DNA of 64,000 bases from Ceratothoa steindachneri. Taxonomy: Eukaryota > Arthropoda > Malacostraca > Isopoda > Cymothoidae. The notes beneath the pieces were generated by a model, which saw only the letters and a list, made by a program, of their open reading frames with translations, was not told the origin of the DNA and did not search any database. Positions 23,050 through 34,509 of the stretch are shown here, in pieces (position 1 is the first letter of the stretch; each line of letters begins with the position of its first letter). The position numbers and the translations under genes are program-made. The stretch lies in NCBI GenBank assembly GCA_963969495.1, contig OZ018321.1, positions 105,676,066-105,740,065 on the forward strand, read 5' to 3'.

Positions 23050-23323
23050 GTGAGTTATTGCGTCCTAACCAAGAATTGTTTAATTTCCTTGACTTGGCAT
23101 TGATATTTAATTTCGAGCCATTTTGGTCGAAATAAAAATAATTTGGTGCCAATTCACAGTAGAATCCCGGGTAGTAGCCTGTTCAGCCTTTGGGACCCGG
23201 TTCATCATTGGGTTTTAAATCAGTTATCCTTCTCATATGTGGACTTCCTGTCATGGCTATGAGCTCTACCTACCCATTCCTAAACGTGATGCCTTTCATG
23301 GAGCTAACCTCGCTAGCAAATAA
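23050..23323 (+). other. ATP5ME intron 1, first unique segment
   Basis: Unique intronic sequence after the GTGAGT donor. I see no gene or repeat family in it until the CR1 tail at 23324. Confidence 0.6.
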
Positions 23324-23424
23324 CATAACATAATTTCACGGATGATAAAAGATAAAAGCCACAAGAGCCTATCAAAGGTCATTTGCATCTGTCAAAAACC
23401 ACCCACAATATGCATCCATAGGAT
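23324..23424 (-). mobile_element. CR1 3'-tail fragment hosting MITEs
   Basis: CATAACATAATTTCACGGATG and the following CCACAAGAGCCTATCAAAGG match the 3' end of CR1-a at 18163 onward. The tail continues after the first MITE at 23817-23856. It is a short 3'-end insertion in intron 1. Confidence 0.8.
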
Positions 23425-23816
23425 GGTAAATATGTAGACGAGCGGCCCGGCCGATAAGATGTACTATTCTAGTCCGTGTTCCAAAATGTTTCACGTTTTT
23501 GGAGTACATTTATAGGGGACGGCTCATGGGGGGTTAAACACTATGCATGGACCGCACTACGATGATCCTGAGTTTCATTAAATTGGGGGGGGGGGTCTGT
23601 GGGGCACAGCCCCCCCAGTATGTAATTCTAATTTTTCTAATGTTCTGACGTTTACAGAGGTGAATGCTTTGACTACATCATGTCAGTGCCTTTAATCATT
23701 TTGCGAATTATAATAGGGGTTGAGGGTGGGGTATGATGTCAGAAATGACACTGGTCAACGATAATATTTATACAAAATAATTTTTTCCAGCCGGGCCGCT
23801 CGTCTCAATGTTTACC
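23425..23816. mobile_element. MITE with 27-bp inverted repeats and 8-bp target duplication
   Basis: The 392-bp element begins GGTAAATATGTAGACGAGCG and ends with the near-complement CGCTCGTCTCAATGTTTACC. The 8-bp CATAGGAT flanks it on both sides (23417-23424 and 23817-23824), and the uninterrupted site is present in CR1-a near 18250. There is no coding capacity. An 8-bp duplication fits hAT or Merlin transposases, but the termini are not the usual hAT ones; the superfamily is open. Confidence 0.88.
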
Positions 23817-23856
23817 CATAGGATTGTGTCTGATCAGGCATCTACAATATACAGTT

Positions 23857-24510
23857 AATATGTAAATTAGCGACTTTGCCAAAAAAGTGGGGTTTTTTTG
23901 GTAAATATTTTCATTCACTCCTACCGGAATATTCATGCGCGTTTGGTTGTCTGATGTTAGACCCCACCCCCATTATAATTCACAATCTCATTTCTGACAT
24001 CATATCCCATCCTTAGCCCCTATTATAATTCGCAAAACGATTAAAGGCGCTGACATGATGTTAAAGCATTCACCTCTGTAAATGTCAGAACATTAGAAAA
24101 ATTAGGATTATATACTGGGGGTTGTCCCCCCCGGGACCCCCCCACCCAATTTAATGAAACTCAGGATCATCGTAGTGCGGTCCATGCATCGTGTTTAACC
24201 CCGCATGAGCCGTCCCCTATAAATGTACTCCAAAAACGTGAAACATTTTGGAACACAGACGAAATAGTACATCTTATCGGCCGGGCGGCTCGTCTACATA
24301 TTTACCCTGTTACCATTAGCACATTAGTCAATAAACAGACCCCCCTCCCCCCAATTTAATGAAACTCAGGATCATCATAGTGTGGTCCTCCCCATTGTGT
24401 TTACCCCCACCTGAGCCGTCCCCTTAAATATACTCCAAAAACGTGAATCCTTTTGGAACACGGACAAAATAGTACGTCCCATCGTTCAAGTCGCTAATCT
24501 ACATATTTAC
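23857..24510. mobile_element. Composite of two further MITE copies, inverted relative to the first
   Basis: Sequence at about 23960-24306 is the reverse complement of the 23425-23816 MITE. A third, partial copy (about 24325-24510) has the same orientation as the second. The outer ends, TATGTAAATTAGCGACTT near 23860 and its complement AAGTCGCTAATCTACATA ending near 24505, form their own inverted repeat. They differ from the inner GACGAGCGGCCCGG type. ATACAGTTA and ATACAATTA flank the block. Confidence 0.7.
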
Positions 24511-24726
24511 CTAATATACAATTAGAACCATACACAGGAATGTGCTAAAATTATTTTAACAATTCTAAAACTGTCTTAAGTAAATTTACCAAAAATTTGT
24601 AAAAGGCCTAAGCAACTTTGTTGGCCATTGTCCTGACCCAGATAAGGGAGCCTATATGCCTTAGCATAAGACCTGGACATTTAAATTTAAATTAGAATCG
24701 CAATTAAATTAATAATTTTGGAGATC

Positions 24727-25224
24727 ATGAAGTCAATAAATATGGTGGACGGTAAAGGAAACAACAACAATAGAAGAGGTGTTGGGGGGGGGGGGACCAG
24801 GCAGAAGGATAAAGTGACAACTAACCTACCTGTACAAGAAAAGAAGAGGAAACATAGTGACCTATGTTTGGGGTGTGGAGAAATGGTAAAATATAATGGC
24901 AAGTCCGTCGGATATGAGCTATGGTTCCATATAGAATGTGAGGGCATACCAGAAGCAGTATACAACTTCATAAATGATGAAAAAGCAGGAAAGCAATTTC
25001 TTTGGCTATGCAACTCATGCAAAAATGGGTACAACAAAATGTTTAAAACAATCCAGCAACTAGGACAGCAACAATTAGAGCTGGAATCAAAACAGAAAGC
25101 GATGGAAGTTGAGATTACAGAGTTAAAAGAAATTGTAGATCGGGAAAAGAAAGAAAGAAAGGACATGGAAATAAGATTGGGTAGCTTAGAGGCTAAATGC
25201 ATGGATTTAGAGAACACACAGTAG
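24727..25224 (+). pseudogene. PHD-finger and coiled-coil ORF1 fragment of a LINE
   Basis: ATG 24727 (or 24742) opens a frame of about 165 residues. A cysteine/histidine cluster (CLGCG, WFHIEC, WLCNSC) has the spacing of a PHD-type finger, followed by a 60-residue coiled coil rich in Glu and Lys. This arrangement is usual for ORF1 proteins of CR1/L2-type LINEs. No endonuclease-RT follows in the same orientation, so it is a fragment. It is unlikely to be a host exon: it ends at a TAG and runs into a CR1 tail. Confidence 0.65.
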
Positions 25225-25248
25225 AGACCAACATTAAGGCAAAGGCAT

Positions 25249-25800
25249 TAACATAACATAATTTCACAGATGACTAATTCCACAAGGGCCTATCAAAGGT
25301 CATCTGCATCCGACAAAACCCATCCACAAAAAGCACCATCACCAGGGGAAGACAAAATCAAAGTCCCCCACAATATAATATAACTTTCTGGAGTTCGTAA
25401 CAAATCAAGTAGATAAGGGAGAGAATGTAGATGTAATTTACTTGGATTTTAGTAAAGCATTTGATAAGGTACCACATAGGAGACTAGTTCATAAATTAAA
25501 AATGATTGGGATATGTGGGGGTGTTTCAAATTGGATAGCTGAGTGGGTGAAAGATAGGAAGCAAAGGGTAGTGCTAAATGGTGTAAAGTCAGAGTGGAGG
25601 GATGTTATCAGTGGGGTTCCTCAGGGATCAGTTCTCGGTCCATTATTTTTTGTCATCTATATAAACGATCTTAGGGAGGCAGTTAATAATAAAGTGTCAA
25701 TTTTTGTGGATGATACCAAATTAGTAGCTGTAGTTAAAGATATTGATGATAATTTTAAAGTGCAGGGGGACTTAAATAAATTGTTATCCTGGGCACATAG
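25249..25800. mobile_element. CR1 fragment with inverted 5' part
   Basis: 25249-25381 is a CR1 3' tail on the minus strand, from the AACATAACATAATTTCAC end to CCCCCACAATATAATATA. At 25382 it switches to plus-strand CR1 RT sequence (VIYLDFSKAFDKVPH, GVPQGSVLGPL, FVDDTKL) running to about 25800. The two parts point away from each other, the signature of twin-primed insertion. The RT frame (25442-25800) is open but partial. Confidence 0.75.
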
Positions 25801-25833
25801 TCGTTAGACTCACAGGAGGCAACACCCCTGAAG

Positions 25834-26406
25834 ATGGTCGCTAGGCCATCTTCCGGGGTTCCTAAAGCTGTCCCCCAAAAGGAGGACAGCAACAAAGGAG
25901 CTTCGGCTCCTTCGCCCATGCCCCGAGGTGTGGCGAGTGGCTCGGAGACGGTGGTTCCTCGAAAAGAGGGCCCCCTGCCTCTGAAGCCGCAACGCCTGCC
26001 TAAGGTTTCGAGGCGGAGGGAGGAAAAGACTCGCATTTCTAGCCCAACCTCCCCCAATAAGTCCTCGAAGGCGACAGCGCCTTCAGCGCTTTGTCCGGCC
26101 AACAGCACCTTCAGCGCTTTGTCCAGCCAACAGCGCCCGGGGTTCTGCCCCCGGGAAGCGTACGGCCATTCCCGTGAGGGTCTTCAATTCGAGAAGGGCC
26201 CCCGCGTCTCCTCCGAGCTAGGCCTGGAGGGCATATTCCTTCAATGGAATTGCCGTGGACTCCGGGCCAACTGGGAGGAGCTGCGGAGGCTCGTCTCGTC
26301 CCGTTCCCCGTTATTTATCTTTTTGCAGGAGACCATGCTAGGCGCATGCCCGCGGGATGCGCGGTTTACACCCGGCATGATGTCTCCATTCTTCCTTTCT
26401 CTTTAG
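25834..26406 (+). pseudogene. I-a N-terminal linker and start of endonuclease
   Basis: A 190-codon open frame from Pro/Ser/Arg-rich sequence passes without a stop into GIFLQWNCRGL, the start of the APE-type endonuclease, and LQETML. The frame then breaks near 26400. The same continuity appears in copy c (52381-52785), so this linker may be the true N-terminus of ORF2 or the end of a fused ORF1. Confidence 0.7.
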
Positions 26407-27530
26407 ATACCTCCTTTCAGGCAGTGGCTGTGCAGCTGCACCTGGATAGGAGGTATACTATCATTTCTGCGTACATTCCACCTTCAGCTGACTTCGATGC
26501 GGGGGACTTCGCCGCGTCGTGGCCTGGTTGCCGAGGCCCTATCTCTTGCTTGGAGATCTGAACGGCAGGCATCCTCTCTGGGGAGATTACTCCATGAATC
26601 CCAGGGAAAAAGTCCTTGCCGATCTGATCGAAGAGCTTGAGATGGGTGTCCTAAACATGGATGAGTTTACGCATCACTGTCTGAGAACCGCTTCATTTTC
26701 TTGCCTTGACCTATCTTTGTGCTCTTCGGATGCACAGCCTGATTTTGATTGGGGGGTGGTCGATGACCTCCATGGTAGTGATCACTTTCCCATTCAAATA
26801 TCATTTTCAGGGCAACTGCCGCCTCGGTGGTGCCTGTCGCAGGCGCGGTGGCCTGCATTTCAGGAAATGACTGAATTCTCTATCTCAGTCAAGGAGTTTA
26901 GGTCGGTAGATGAGGCCGTTGAGTTCTTCTCCGGCAACCTCATCGCCGTTGGCCTGACTACTATTCCTAGGACGTCTGGCTGTTTTGCACGTCGACCACT
27001 CCCATGGTGGTCGGCCGAGTGTGAGACGGCCCTCAAACAGAAGCGTTATGCCTATAAGCGCCGCCCGAACGATTTCACTGTCGCTGAATTTCGTCGGGCT
27101 AAGGCTAGGTTCCGGTATATTTCGAAGCACGCCCGCCGCTGTTCTTAGCGGGCATACGTGTCTTCACAACAGGAACACCCCTTTAGCTGAGGTGTGGAAG
27201 CGAGTCAAAAGGATTCGGGGCAAGTTCTTGCAGGACCCCCCTCCCGTTCTCCAGGAGAATGGGACCGTAATCTCGGACCCCGCGTCCGTGGCGGAATCCT
27301 TAGCCACTGCTTTTTCCACATTCTCTAGCCGGGATGCTGCTCCACCAGCATTCAATGCACGTCGTGATTTCGCGGAAGGCCGCTGGCTGGACTTTACCTC
27401 CAGAGGTGGAGAACCCTTCAACGACAAGTTTACTGTGAGTGAGTTGCGTTCCGCTCTCGCTTCGTGCGTGGACACCGCCCATGGTCCGGACGATGTCCCG
27501 TACGCCATGCTTCGACACCTGGGTGAGTGA
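26407..27530 (+). pseudogene. I-a endonuclease and linker, frameshifted
   Basis: The parts at 26519-27148 show LLGDLNG, LDLSLCSS and GSDHFPIQI, the last catalytic block of the nuclease. A frame change near 27130 leads to 27164-27530 with the linker to the RT (WKRVKRIRGK) and AHGPDDVPYAML. The TGA at about 27528 precedes the fingers. Confidence 0.75.
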
Positions 27531-27533
27531 AGC

Positions 27534-28163
27534 ATGGCCTTTCTGTTAGATTTGTTCAACAGGATCTGGGTGGAAGGTCTTCTCCCAGACTCCTGGCGAA
27601 TCGCTACTGTGCTAGCCTTTCGCAAACCGGGGAGAGATCACTCTACTCCGGCCGGTTTCCGCCCAATCTCTCTAACCTCTTGCGTGTGCAAGTTGATGGA
27701 GAAATTGGTAAATGTTAGATTAGCCTTTTTCCTGGACAGCGGAGGCCATCTGTCTTCCGCACAGTGCGGCTTCCGCAAGTTCCACTCCACATCGGATGCT
27801 CTGCTCTGACTGGAAAATGCCGTCTGCGAGGCTTTTTCGATCTGGAGAAGGCCTATGATACCGCATGGCGATACGGTATCATGGAGACTCTCGACACGAT
27901 GGGGGCGAGGGGACGCCTCCCAATATTTATATCTGAATTTTTGCGAGATCCGTCGATTCCGCGTACGGTTGGGGGGAGCCCTCTCCGGCCCAAAGGAGCA
28001 GGAAGAGGTTGTCCCACAGGGAAGTGTCCTCAGTGTCACACTCTTTGCCCTGAGCCTCAACGGCATCACCTCGGTGCTGCTGGAAGATGTTCTCGCTACG
28101 CTCTACGTGGACGACCTATCGATCTCTTTTGGCGCAGCCCAGATGACAACTCTGGAGCTTTGA
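27534..28163 (+). pseudogene. I-a reverse transcriptase palm, frameshifted
   Basis: 27534-27809 carries GFRPISLTS and CGFRKFHST. After a frame change, 27855-28163 carries VPQGSVLSVTLFAL and the catalytic box YVDD intact. Two frame changes stop expression. Confidence 0.8.
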
Positions 28164-28175
28164 CTCCAACAGGCA

Positions 28176-29729
28176 TTGAACCGCGTCTCTTGCTATGCCG
28201 AAGCGCACAGGTTTCGGTTTTCTTTGGCCAAGACTAAGGTGGTGCACTTCTGCCGCCATCCACAACTTCACCCCGACCCAGATTTGTTTCTTAATGGGGT
28301 GCGCCTGGATGTGGTTGAGTCGCACCGTTTCCTTGGTCTTGTATTCGACCGACGCCTCACCTGGGAGGCTCATATTCGCAGCCTTAGGGTCTCTTGTACC
28401 TGCGCCATGGACATTCTCCGCTCCGTGACGTTCAGCGCTTGGGGCGCTGATAGGGCTACTGCCTTACTTTTTTATCGATCCTTTGTTCCCTCGAAGCTCG
28501 ACTACGGATGCGAGTTTTCTGCATCCGCAGCCGAGCATTCATTGCGGAAGGTGGATTCGATCCACCACACCGGCCTTCGCCTTGCGACCGGTGCCTTCCG
28601 CACTTCCCCCATTGACAGCCTGTTGGTCGATGCTGGGGAGATGCCACTCGCTCTGCGCCGCGTGCAGGGCATCACTCGTTTGTACACACGAGCGCGGCGC
28701 CTCCCTGAGTCGCCAACAGCTCTCACTGCATCCGCAGACGAGAAACGCCAGTCATACCTTAAACCCAAAGGGTTTAGGGCCAGGAAACTCCTTCGAGAGG
28801 TAGATATAGCTCTCGGGCTGGTGGCGCCCCTGGTTCTGCCCAGGACGCCACCCTGGAGGGTACCACATTTGGCTATTTGTCGCCCCGCCTCTGCGCCGGG
28901 AGTATTGCGTTCGACCTTTTTGGAGCACACATCGTGTCATGCTGGAACCGTGCCAGTGTATACGGATGGCTCCAAGTCCCAAGAGGGGGTCGGCTTCCAT
29001 GCTGTATCCCCTCTGTTTGAAGTCAGCGGGGCTCTACCAGGCGCTGCGTCTGTCTTCACGGCCGAGCTGGTGGCAATACACCACTCGGTACGGGAGATTA
29101 CGCAACGTGCCCTGTTCGGAGACCGGATTGTGATCTATAGCGACTCACAAAGCGCCCTGAGTGCTCTCGGGGCATTGGAATCTCCGCATCCCCTGGTTCG
29201 CGATATCCGTGACGCCACGGTTTTGGCGAGCCGGGCGGATGTTGAGATTATCTTCTGCTGGGTGTCTGGACATGTAGGAATTGCGGGGAATGAGTGCGCC
29301 AAAGAGTCCGCGAGGACTCTGCGCCCGGACCAGCGTTTCGCTCTTCCTCACACCGACTACATGGCAGGAATACGGGCAGCTCTTCGGACTGCTTGGCAAA
29401 GAAGATGGGAGACGGTCGAAGGGAACTTAAAGTTGTGTGCCATTGCGCCGCGACTGTTCCCATGGACCTATCCCCCAATGCCGCTGCGGCTTCAGGTTGC
29501 TTTCTGTCATATCCGAATCGGACACACTCGTGTGACGCATCGCTATTTGATGGAGCGCTCACCTGCACCCTATTGCAATGACTGCGTCGTCCCCCAGACT
29601 GTTCAGCACATTCTTGTCGAATGTCCCAGTCTGGTTGATCTTCGCACACGATACCTGTCCTGGGATGGGCGGGGGCGCTACCGCCTGTCCCTTGTACTCG
29701 GGACAGATTCGTGCACATTGACTTGTTGA
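28176..29729 (+). pseudogene. I-a RT thumb, RNase H and C-terminal zinc knuckle
   Basis: A 517-codon open stretch. After the RT connection (FLGLVFDRRLTW) comes an RNase H with VYTDGSKS (first Asp), FTAELVAI (Glu), IYSDSQSAL (Asp) and GHVGIAGNE, then a final CX2C-H-C knuckle (CNDC...HILVEC). It ends in TGA at 29727-29729. It is intact within itself but lacks its upstream frame. The RNase H helps remove template RNA during reverse transcription. Confidence 0.85.
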
Positions 29730-30003
29730 CTTCTTGGGGGAGGCCGGCCTTCTCCCTATTATTTAAGTAAGTTTTTTTTGTTTTTTGCATTTGTTTTTTT
29801 TTCCTTTGGTTGCCGGCTCCTGCGCCGGGGGGACCTCTCCCCGGCGCACCAGCTTGCTTCCTTTCCCCCTTTTGGGGGTGTTGTTTTTTGTTGTTTTTTC
29901 TCTCTAATTTTGTTTTAAAGTAGCCTAGAACTAGGCCAGTTCTAATACGGCGACTAATGCCCAAGTATGCAGTCGCCAGATGAGTTCTTAAAAAAAAAAA
30001 AAA

Positions 30004-31265
30004 TGATTCAGCAGCACCTCAAAGCATATAGCAACTGAGTGAAGGCCTCCTAAAAATGCCTCTGTGAAATTGTCAGTCTCGGTTCTGGTGTTTGGGGGTT
30101 TAAAAACAGGGGTACTGTATCTTGGAAACTATATCAGCTACAGAGCTGAAATTTTGCACAGGTCTGTTTTGGCCAAGTACTAACTTGTGTACTGAATTTC
30201 ATCAAAATCTGAGATGGTGAGGTAGCATTGGGCTACTTGAATATAGAGATGGAGCAAAGTTGGAACAAGTTTAGGAAAGTGGTTGTGTGTGATGCAAAGG
30301 TTGTCTGGGTAATCTAGAGCTGGAAAATGGAATAACACTGAGACATACATTTGAGAAGAAATGGGTGGTATACTGGTTGAAAACTGGTGCATTCCTGGTT
30401 GCAAATGTTGATTGCCCATAAATTATGTTAATTTTTAGTGTTAGTGCTTCAGCATTGGTTCTTGGTGATACAAATGGGAACCTCATCTGAGGGTGCCTTC
30501 TTGGGCCGTAATTTAGTTGGAGTCCTTGCTGATGGTCAAGCAGTAGGAACCTTGCATTGACTGAGAGGAGGTTCTGACCAATGCATAGAGACCAAACAGT
30601 AAGTTTTTTTTTAAGCTTAAATTTTTCTTTAGCTGAACTCATTTCACAAGTTCTTTTAACTGTAGGTGGTTAGCCTTTGGAGAATTCTGAGTTAAACTAC
30701 CCTTTATAACAAATGTCCTAAACTATAAATGGCAATTTCCAGAAGTGGAGCTAATTCAGGTTACCATTTTACTACAAGGGTCTCTCTCCATTCTTACTTC
30801 ATTTTACATGTGCTAAGAGAGGTCTTACATTAGAACCACCAATTAACACAGATTTGGTTGGTGCATGGGTGTGTTTGTTTATATCTAATTCAATCAGGAT
30901 TTGTCAAAAGTAATTTTTAAGAATAGGGCCTTAGTTGGAGGGAATTTCTTGGTGAGCTGGATGATTGGAAGAATGGTATGGTTACACCATTGCAAGTAAA
31001 TGTGCTTTCGAAGAAGGGGGTGTATGATTCAACATGATTTTGCAAGAAATTGTCAGAAAAGATGAGTTGTTGAAAGTGTATGTGCATGTCTGTTGTTGAC
31101 TCATACAACTTTCTCTGAAATTTTGCAGAATTTAAATTTAAACACTGGTTTTAAGGGCTGAATTCCTATGACTTCTCAATCAGACTGAAGTATGCATATA
31201 TACTTATATACAACTATGCGCATATCTATTTATACTAATAAATACACACATATATATATATATAT
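30004..31265 (+). other. ATP5ME intron 1, unassigned segment
   Basis: No coding sequence or repeat family recognised. The reading frames here are short and lack resemblance. A short (AT)n run closes the segment at about 31250. Confidence 0.55.
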
Positions 31266-31680
31266 TTAGGTCAATGTACTTCTGAAGGTGATGTTTCTAC
31301 CTGACTAGTCCCTCTCTGAAGAACTGACTTTTTGAATTGCACCATGTCTTGACCTAATTAATGTTTTACCTCTTGTTCCCTTTAAATATTCCTTAAAGAA
31401 GAAATAGTCTGATGGGGCAAGATCAGGGCTATAGGGTGGATGGGGTATGATTTGCCATTGAAATAACCTCAAAGTTTCCCTTGTTAACCCTGAATAATGG
31501 GCTGGAGCATTGTCAGAAAGCTTGCTGACACCAAGATGCTGTTAAAATCGCATATGCTGCTCCTTGGGAAATATTTCTTTCGCAATAAATATAATGATAA
31601 TCCTGCAATTTTTATCCAGAAGTTTTTGAATGGCAGCCACCTTTTCTGCATTGGTTGATGTGGATGGTCTCCCTTCTCTG
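31266..31680 (-). pseudogene. DD34D mariner transposase, C-terminal piece
   Basis: The minus strand reads GRPSTSTN, AEKVAAIQKLL and NCRII, then after an internal deletion DNAPAHYSG and PHPPYSPDLAPSDYFF. The spacing between the last two catalytic Asp residues is 34, the true mariner signature. It stops at 31681 where CR1-b is inserted and resumes at 37669. Confidence 0.85.
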
Positions 31681-32012
31681 TCATAACATAACATAATTAC
31701 ACGGATGACAAAAGCCACAAGGGCCTATCAAAGGTCATCCGCCTCCGTCAAAACCCACCCACAAAAAGCACCATCACCAGGGGAAGAAAAAATCAAAGTC
31801 CCCCACAATATAATATAACGGATGACAAAAGCCACAAGGGCTCATCATAGGTCATCCGAGTCAAGCGGCCTCTTTTTCAAGGCACCCAAACTCCCAGGAA
31901 AACTACATCCAGAGGATTGCATCCAGAAACAAGGGTATCACCAATCAAGGCTTGTCAAGAACTAAATCATGCAGCTATAGATATATACAAACAATATTAA
32001 TATATACAAAAC

Positions 32013-33097
32013 TTAGGAACCATCACAACCTTCCCTTCCCATAAACTCATCCAACCTACTCTTAAATACATTTAGATTTGGACTACCTACTACCCTCTGC
32101 GGCAATTTGTTCCAGAAGTCTACCACTCTATTGGTGAAAACATATTTTCTTAAATCCAACCTACACCCTTGCTTTTTAATTTTCAAGTGGTGACCTCTAG
32201 TCCGATTTCCATCATCTAACTCAAAAAACTTGCTAACATCCATTTTATCTATCCAGGAAAAATTTTTAAAGAGCTCAATTATATCCCCTCTCACACACCT
32301 CCTTTCGAACGAGAACATATTTAATACCCTCAGTCTATCTTCATATTCAAGGTGCCTCAGGGAAGGAATAATCTTTGTTGCCCTCCGTTGCACTGACTCA
32401 AGAAGGTTAATATCGTGTCTAAAATGTGGGGACCATGCCTGTATACAGTACTCTAGATGTGGCCTAACATAAGAGTTATAGAGTTTAAGAATAACCTCCT
32501 TACTTTTGTAACTGACATTTCTCTTAATAAAACCCAGCACTCTATTTGCCCTATTTCTGGCTTCAATACACTGCTTAGAAAACCTTAATGACTTATCTAT
32601 TACTACTCCTAGATCTTTCTCATCCTCTACTGAGCTCAGCCAATGCCCATCCATTTCATAGTTAAATTCTCTATTATCTTTTCCCATGTTAATAACTTTG
32701 CACTTATCAAGGTTGAAAGTCATTTGCCACTTATGTGCCCAGGATAACAATTTATTTAAGTCCCCCTGCACTTTAAAATTATCATCAATATCTTTAACTA
32801 CAGCTGCTAATTTGGTATCATCCACAAAAATTGACACTTTATTATTAACTGCCTCCCCAAGATCGTTTATATAGATGACAAATAATAATGGACCGAGAAC
32901 TGATCCCTGAGGAACCCCACTGATAACATCCCTCCACTCTGACTTTACACCATTTAGCACTACCCTTTGCTTCCTGTCTTTCAGCCACTCAGCTATCCAA
33001 TTTGAAGCACCCCCACATATCCCAATCATTTTTAATTTATGAACTAGTCTCCTGTGTGGTACCTTATCAAATGCTTTACTAAAATCTAAGTAAATTA
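32013..33097 (-). pseudogene. CR1-b ORF2, RT second half
   Basis: From the Tc1 junction the frame continues with YLDFSKAFDKVPH, GVPQGSVLGPLLFV, the catalytic box FVDD (within IFVDDTKL), then the thumb and C-terminal region to the stop at 32013. No stop interrupts this half. It confirms the reading of the broken CR1-a copy. Confidence 0.9.
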
Positions 33098-34507
33098 CAG
33101 TGGCGGCAACAAAAAAAGTGACATTGAATATTGGCAACAGAGATCGATACACAAAATCGCTTTCACAATTTTACTTGCCAACAAGCCAATAAAAAGGGGC
33201 TTGGCTTATGCCGTGAGTGGACGACTTTCCTGAGCTAAGACAACAGAACTGTGCTTTATTGCAACTCAAGTGTCTCGTTTGAGCTCGTACAGTGAGGTTT
33301 TAGTGTACAGCGCTCCAGCGTCCTGATTTCCTGCATTTGTGCCTACATTTGATGTGCTATAACTTCTGTGCAAGTGGATACAATGGGGCGGAAAAAGCTT
33401 TCTATTACAGAGAAAAGCTGTGCCTTTACCCTATTAGAGCGGTTAAAGTCTTTTATTGATGTAGCAGCAGATTTATGAACCTCAAGAAATATGATTTATC
33501 GCCTAAAACGGGCAGCTGAGTTATTGCTACCAGGTACCATACCAAAGAGGAAGGAGGGCACTGGTGCAGCTAGGAAGACATCTCCAAGGACTGATAATAT
33601 CCTAAGGCGTGAAGTGATGTCAGACCCTTCTGTAACCTCCGCTTCAATCAAGAAAAAACACCCAGACCTCCTCCAGAACATCGCCCTCAGGACCATCCCT
33701 CATCGCTTACAGACGGACTTAGGCCTACCGGCTCGCCGCGCTGCCAAGAAGCCACTTCTTACCAAGGCTATCAAGATGAAAAGGCTCAAATTTTGCAAGA
33801 CCTATAAACAATGGACAGCTGCCCATTGGAAGAAGGTCATGTTCAGTGATTAGAGCACCTTTAGGCTGGTCAGAGGAGAGTCAAAGATCGTGCGTCGTCC
33901 CAGCAATATGTCTCGGTATGACCCAAAATATACAGTGAAAACTGTGAAGCACCCTGATAGTGTGATGGTGTGGGGTGCCTTTAGTGGAAACAAGGTCAGA
34001 GGAGGTCTGTACTTCCTTCCCAAGAATGTAACCATGAGGGGGACTAACTATCTCGAAGTTTTGAAGCAGCAAATGCTGCCATTTTGGGAAATTCATCAGT
34101 GTGAATTTTTCATGCATGATGGTGCCCCTGCTCACAGGTCCCAGTTAGTAAAAAAGTTCTTCATTGATAATAATATTAGTGTTTTGGAGTGGCCTGGTAA
34201 TTCCCCGGACCTAAATCCTATTGAGAATACTTGGAATCTCATGAAAACCAAAGTTCAAGAGACAGCACTAGGCAGCATCAAGGACCTGATAGAATCACTG
34301 AAGAAGATCTGGATTACGATCGACAGCACCTACTTCGTAAACTTCCCTGAATTAATGCCCAATTGACTCAGGATGGTCACCAAGTGCAAGGGCAACATGA
34401 CCAGGTATTAACTTTCATGAAATATTCATAATAAAATATGTAAGTTGCATTTTTCTGTTTCATTTTTCCCGAATTGTCACATGTCACTTTTTTTGTTGCC
34501 ACCACTG
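33098..34507 (+). mobile_element. Tc1-type transposon nested in CR1-b
   Basis: A 1,410-bp element with inverted ends CAGTGGCGGCAACAAAAAAA and, read in reverse, CAGTGGTGGCAACAAAAAAA, continuing GTGACAT on both sides. It is flanked by the TA duplication (33096-33097 and 34508-34509). Both ends and the transposase frame are present in full length. Confidence 0.96.
33383..34411 (+). pseudogene. Tc1 transposase, full-length frame with three stops
   Basis: ATG 33383 opens one continuous frame of 342 codons to TAA 34409-34411. It is broken only by TGA at 33476-33478, TAG at 33851-33853 and TGA at 34364-34366. The N-terminal part is the paired helix-turn-helix DNA-binding region. The catalytic triad is visible: SD before the second stop, HDGAPAH, and NPIENTW, with 34 residues between the last Asp and Glu (DD34E). 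There are no frameshifts, so decay has only begun. Confidence 0.93.
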
Positions 34508-34509
34508 TA

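Larger units (their letters stand above)
25803..30003 (+). mobile_element. I-a: I/Nimb-like LINE with RNase H, poly(A)-ended
   Basis: The 5'-truncated copy starts in the Pro/Ser/Arg-rich part before the endonuclease and ends with 13 A at 29991-30003. Domain order is endonuclease, RT, RNase H and C-terminal zinc knuckle. That arrangement, with an RNase H after the RT, points to the I/Nimb group rather than jockey. Five more copies occur in the window (48781-64000). No clear target duplication was found. Confidence 0.85.

Noticed and set aside
24727..25224. PHD-like frame considered as a host exon in ATP5ME intron 1
   Set aside because: It ends at a stop, lacks splice sites, joins a CR1 tail, and has the PHD plus coiled-coil layout of LINE ORF1.
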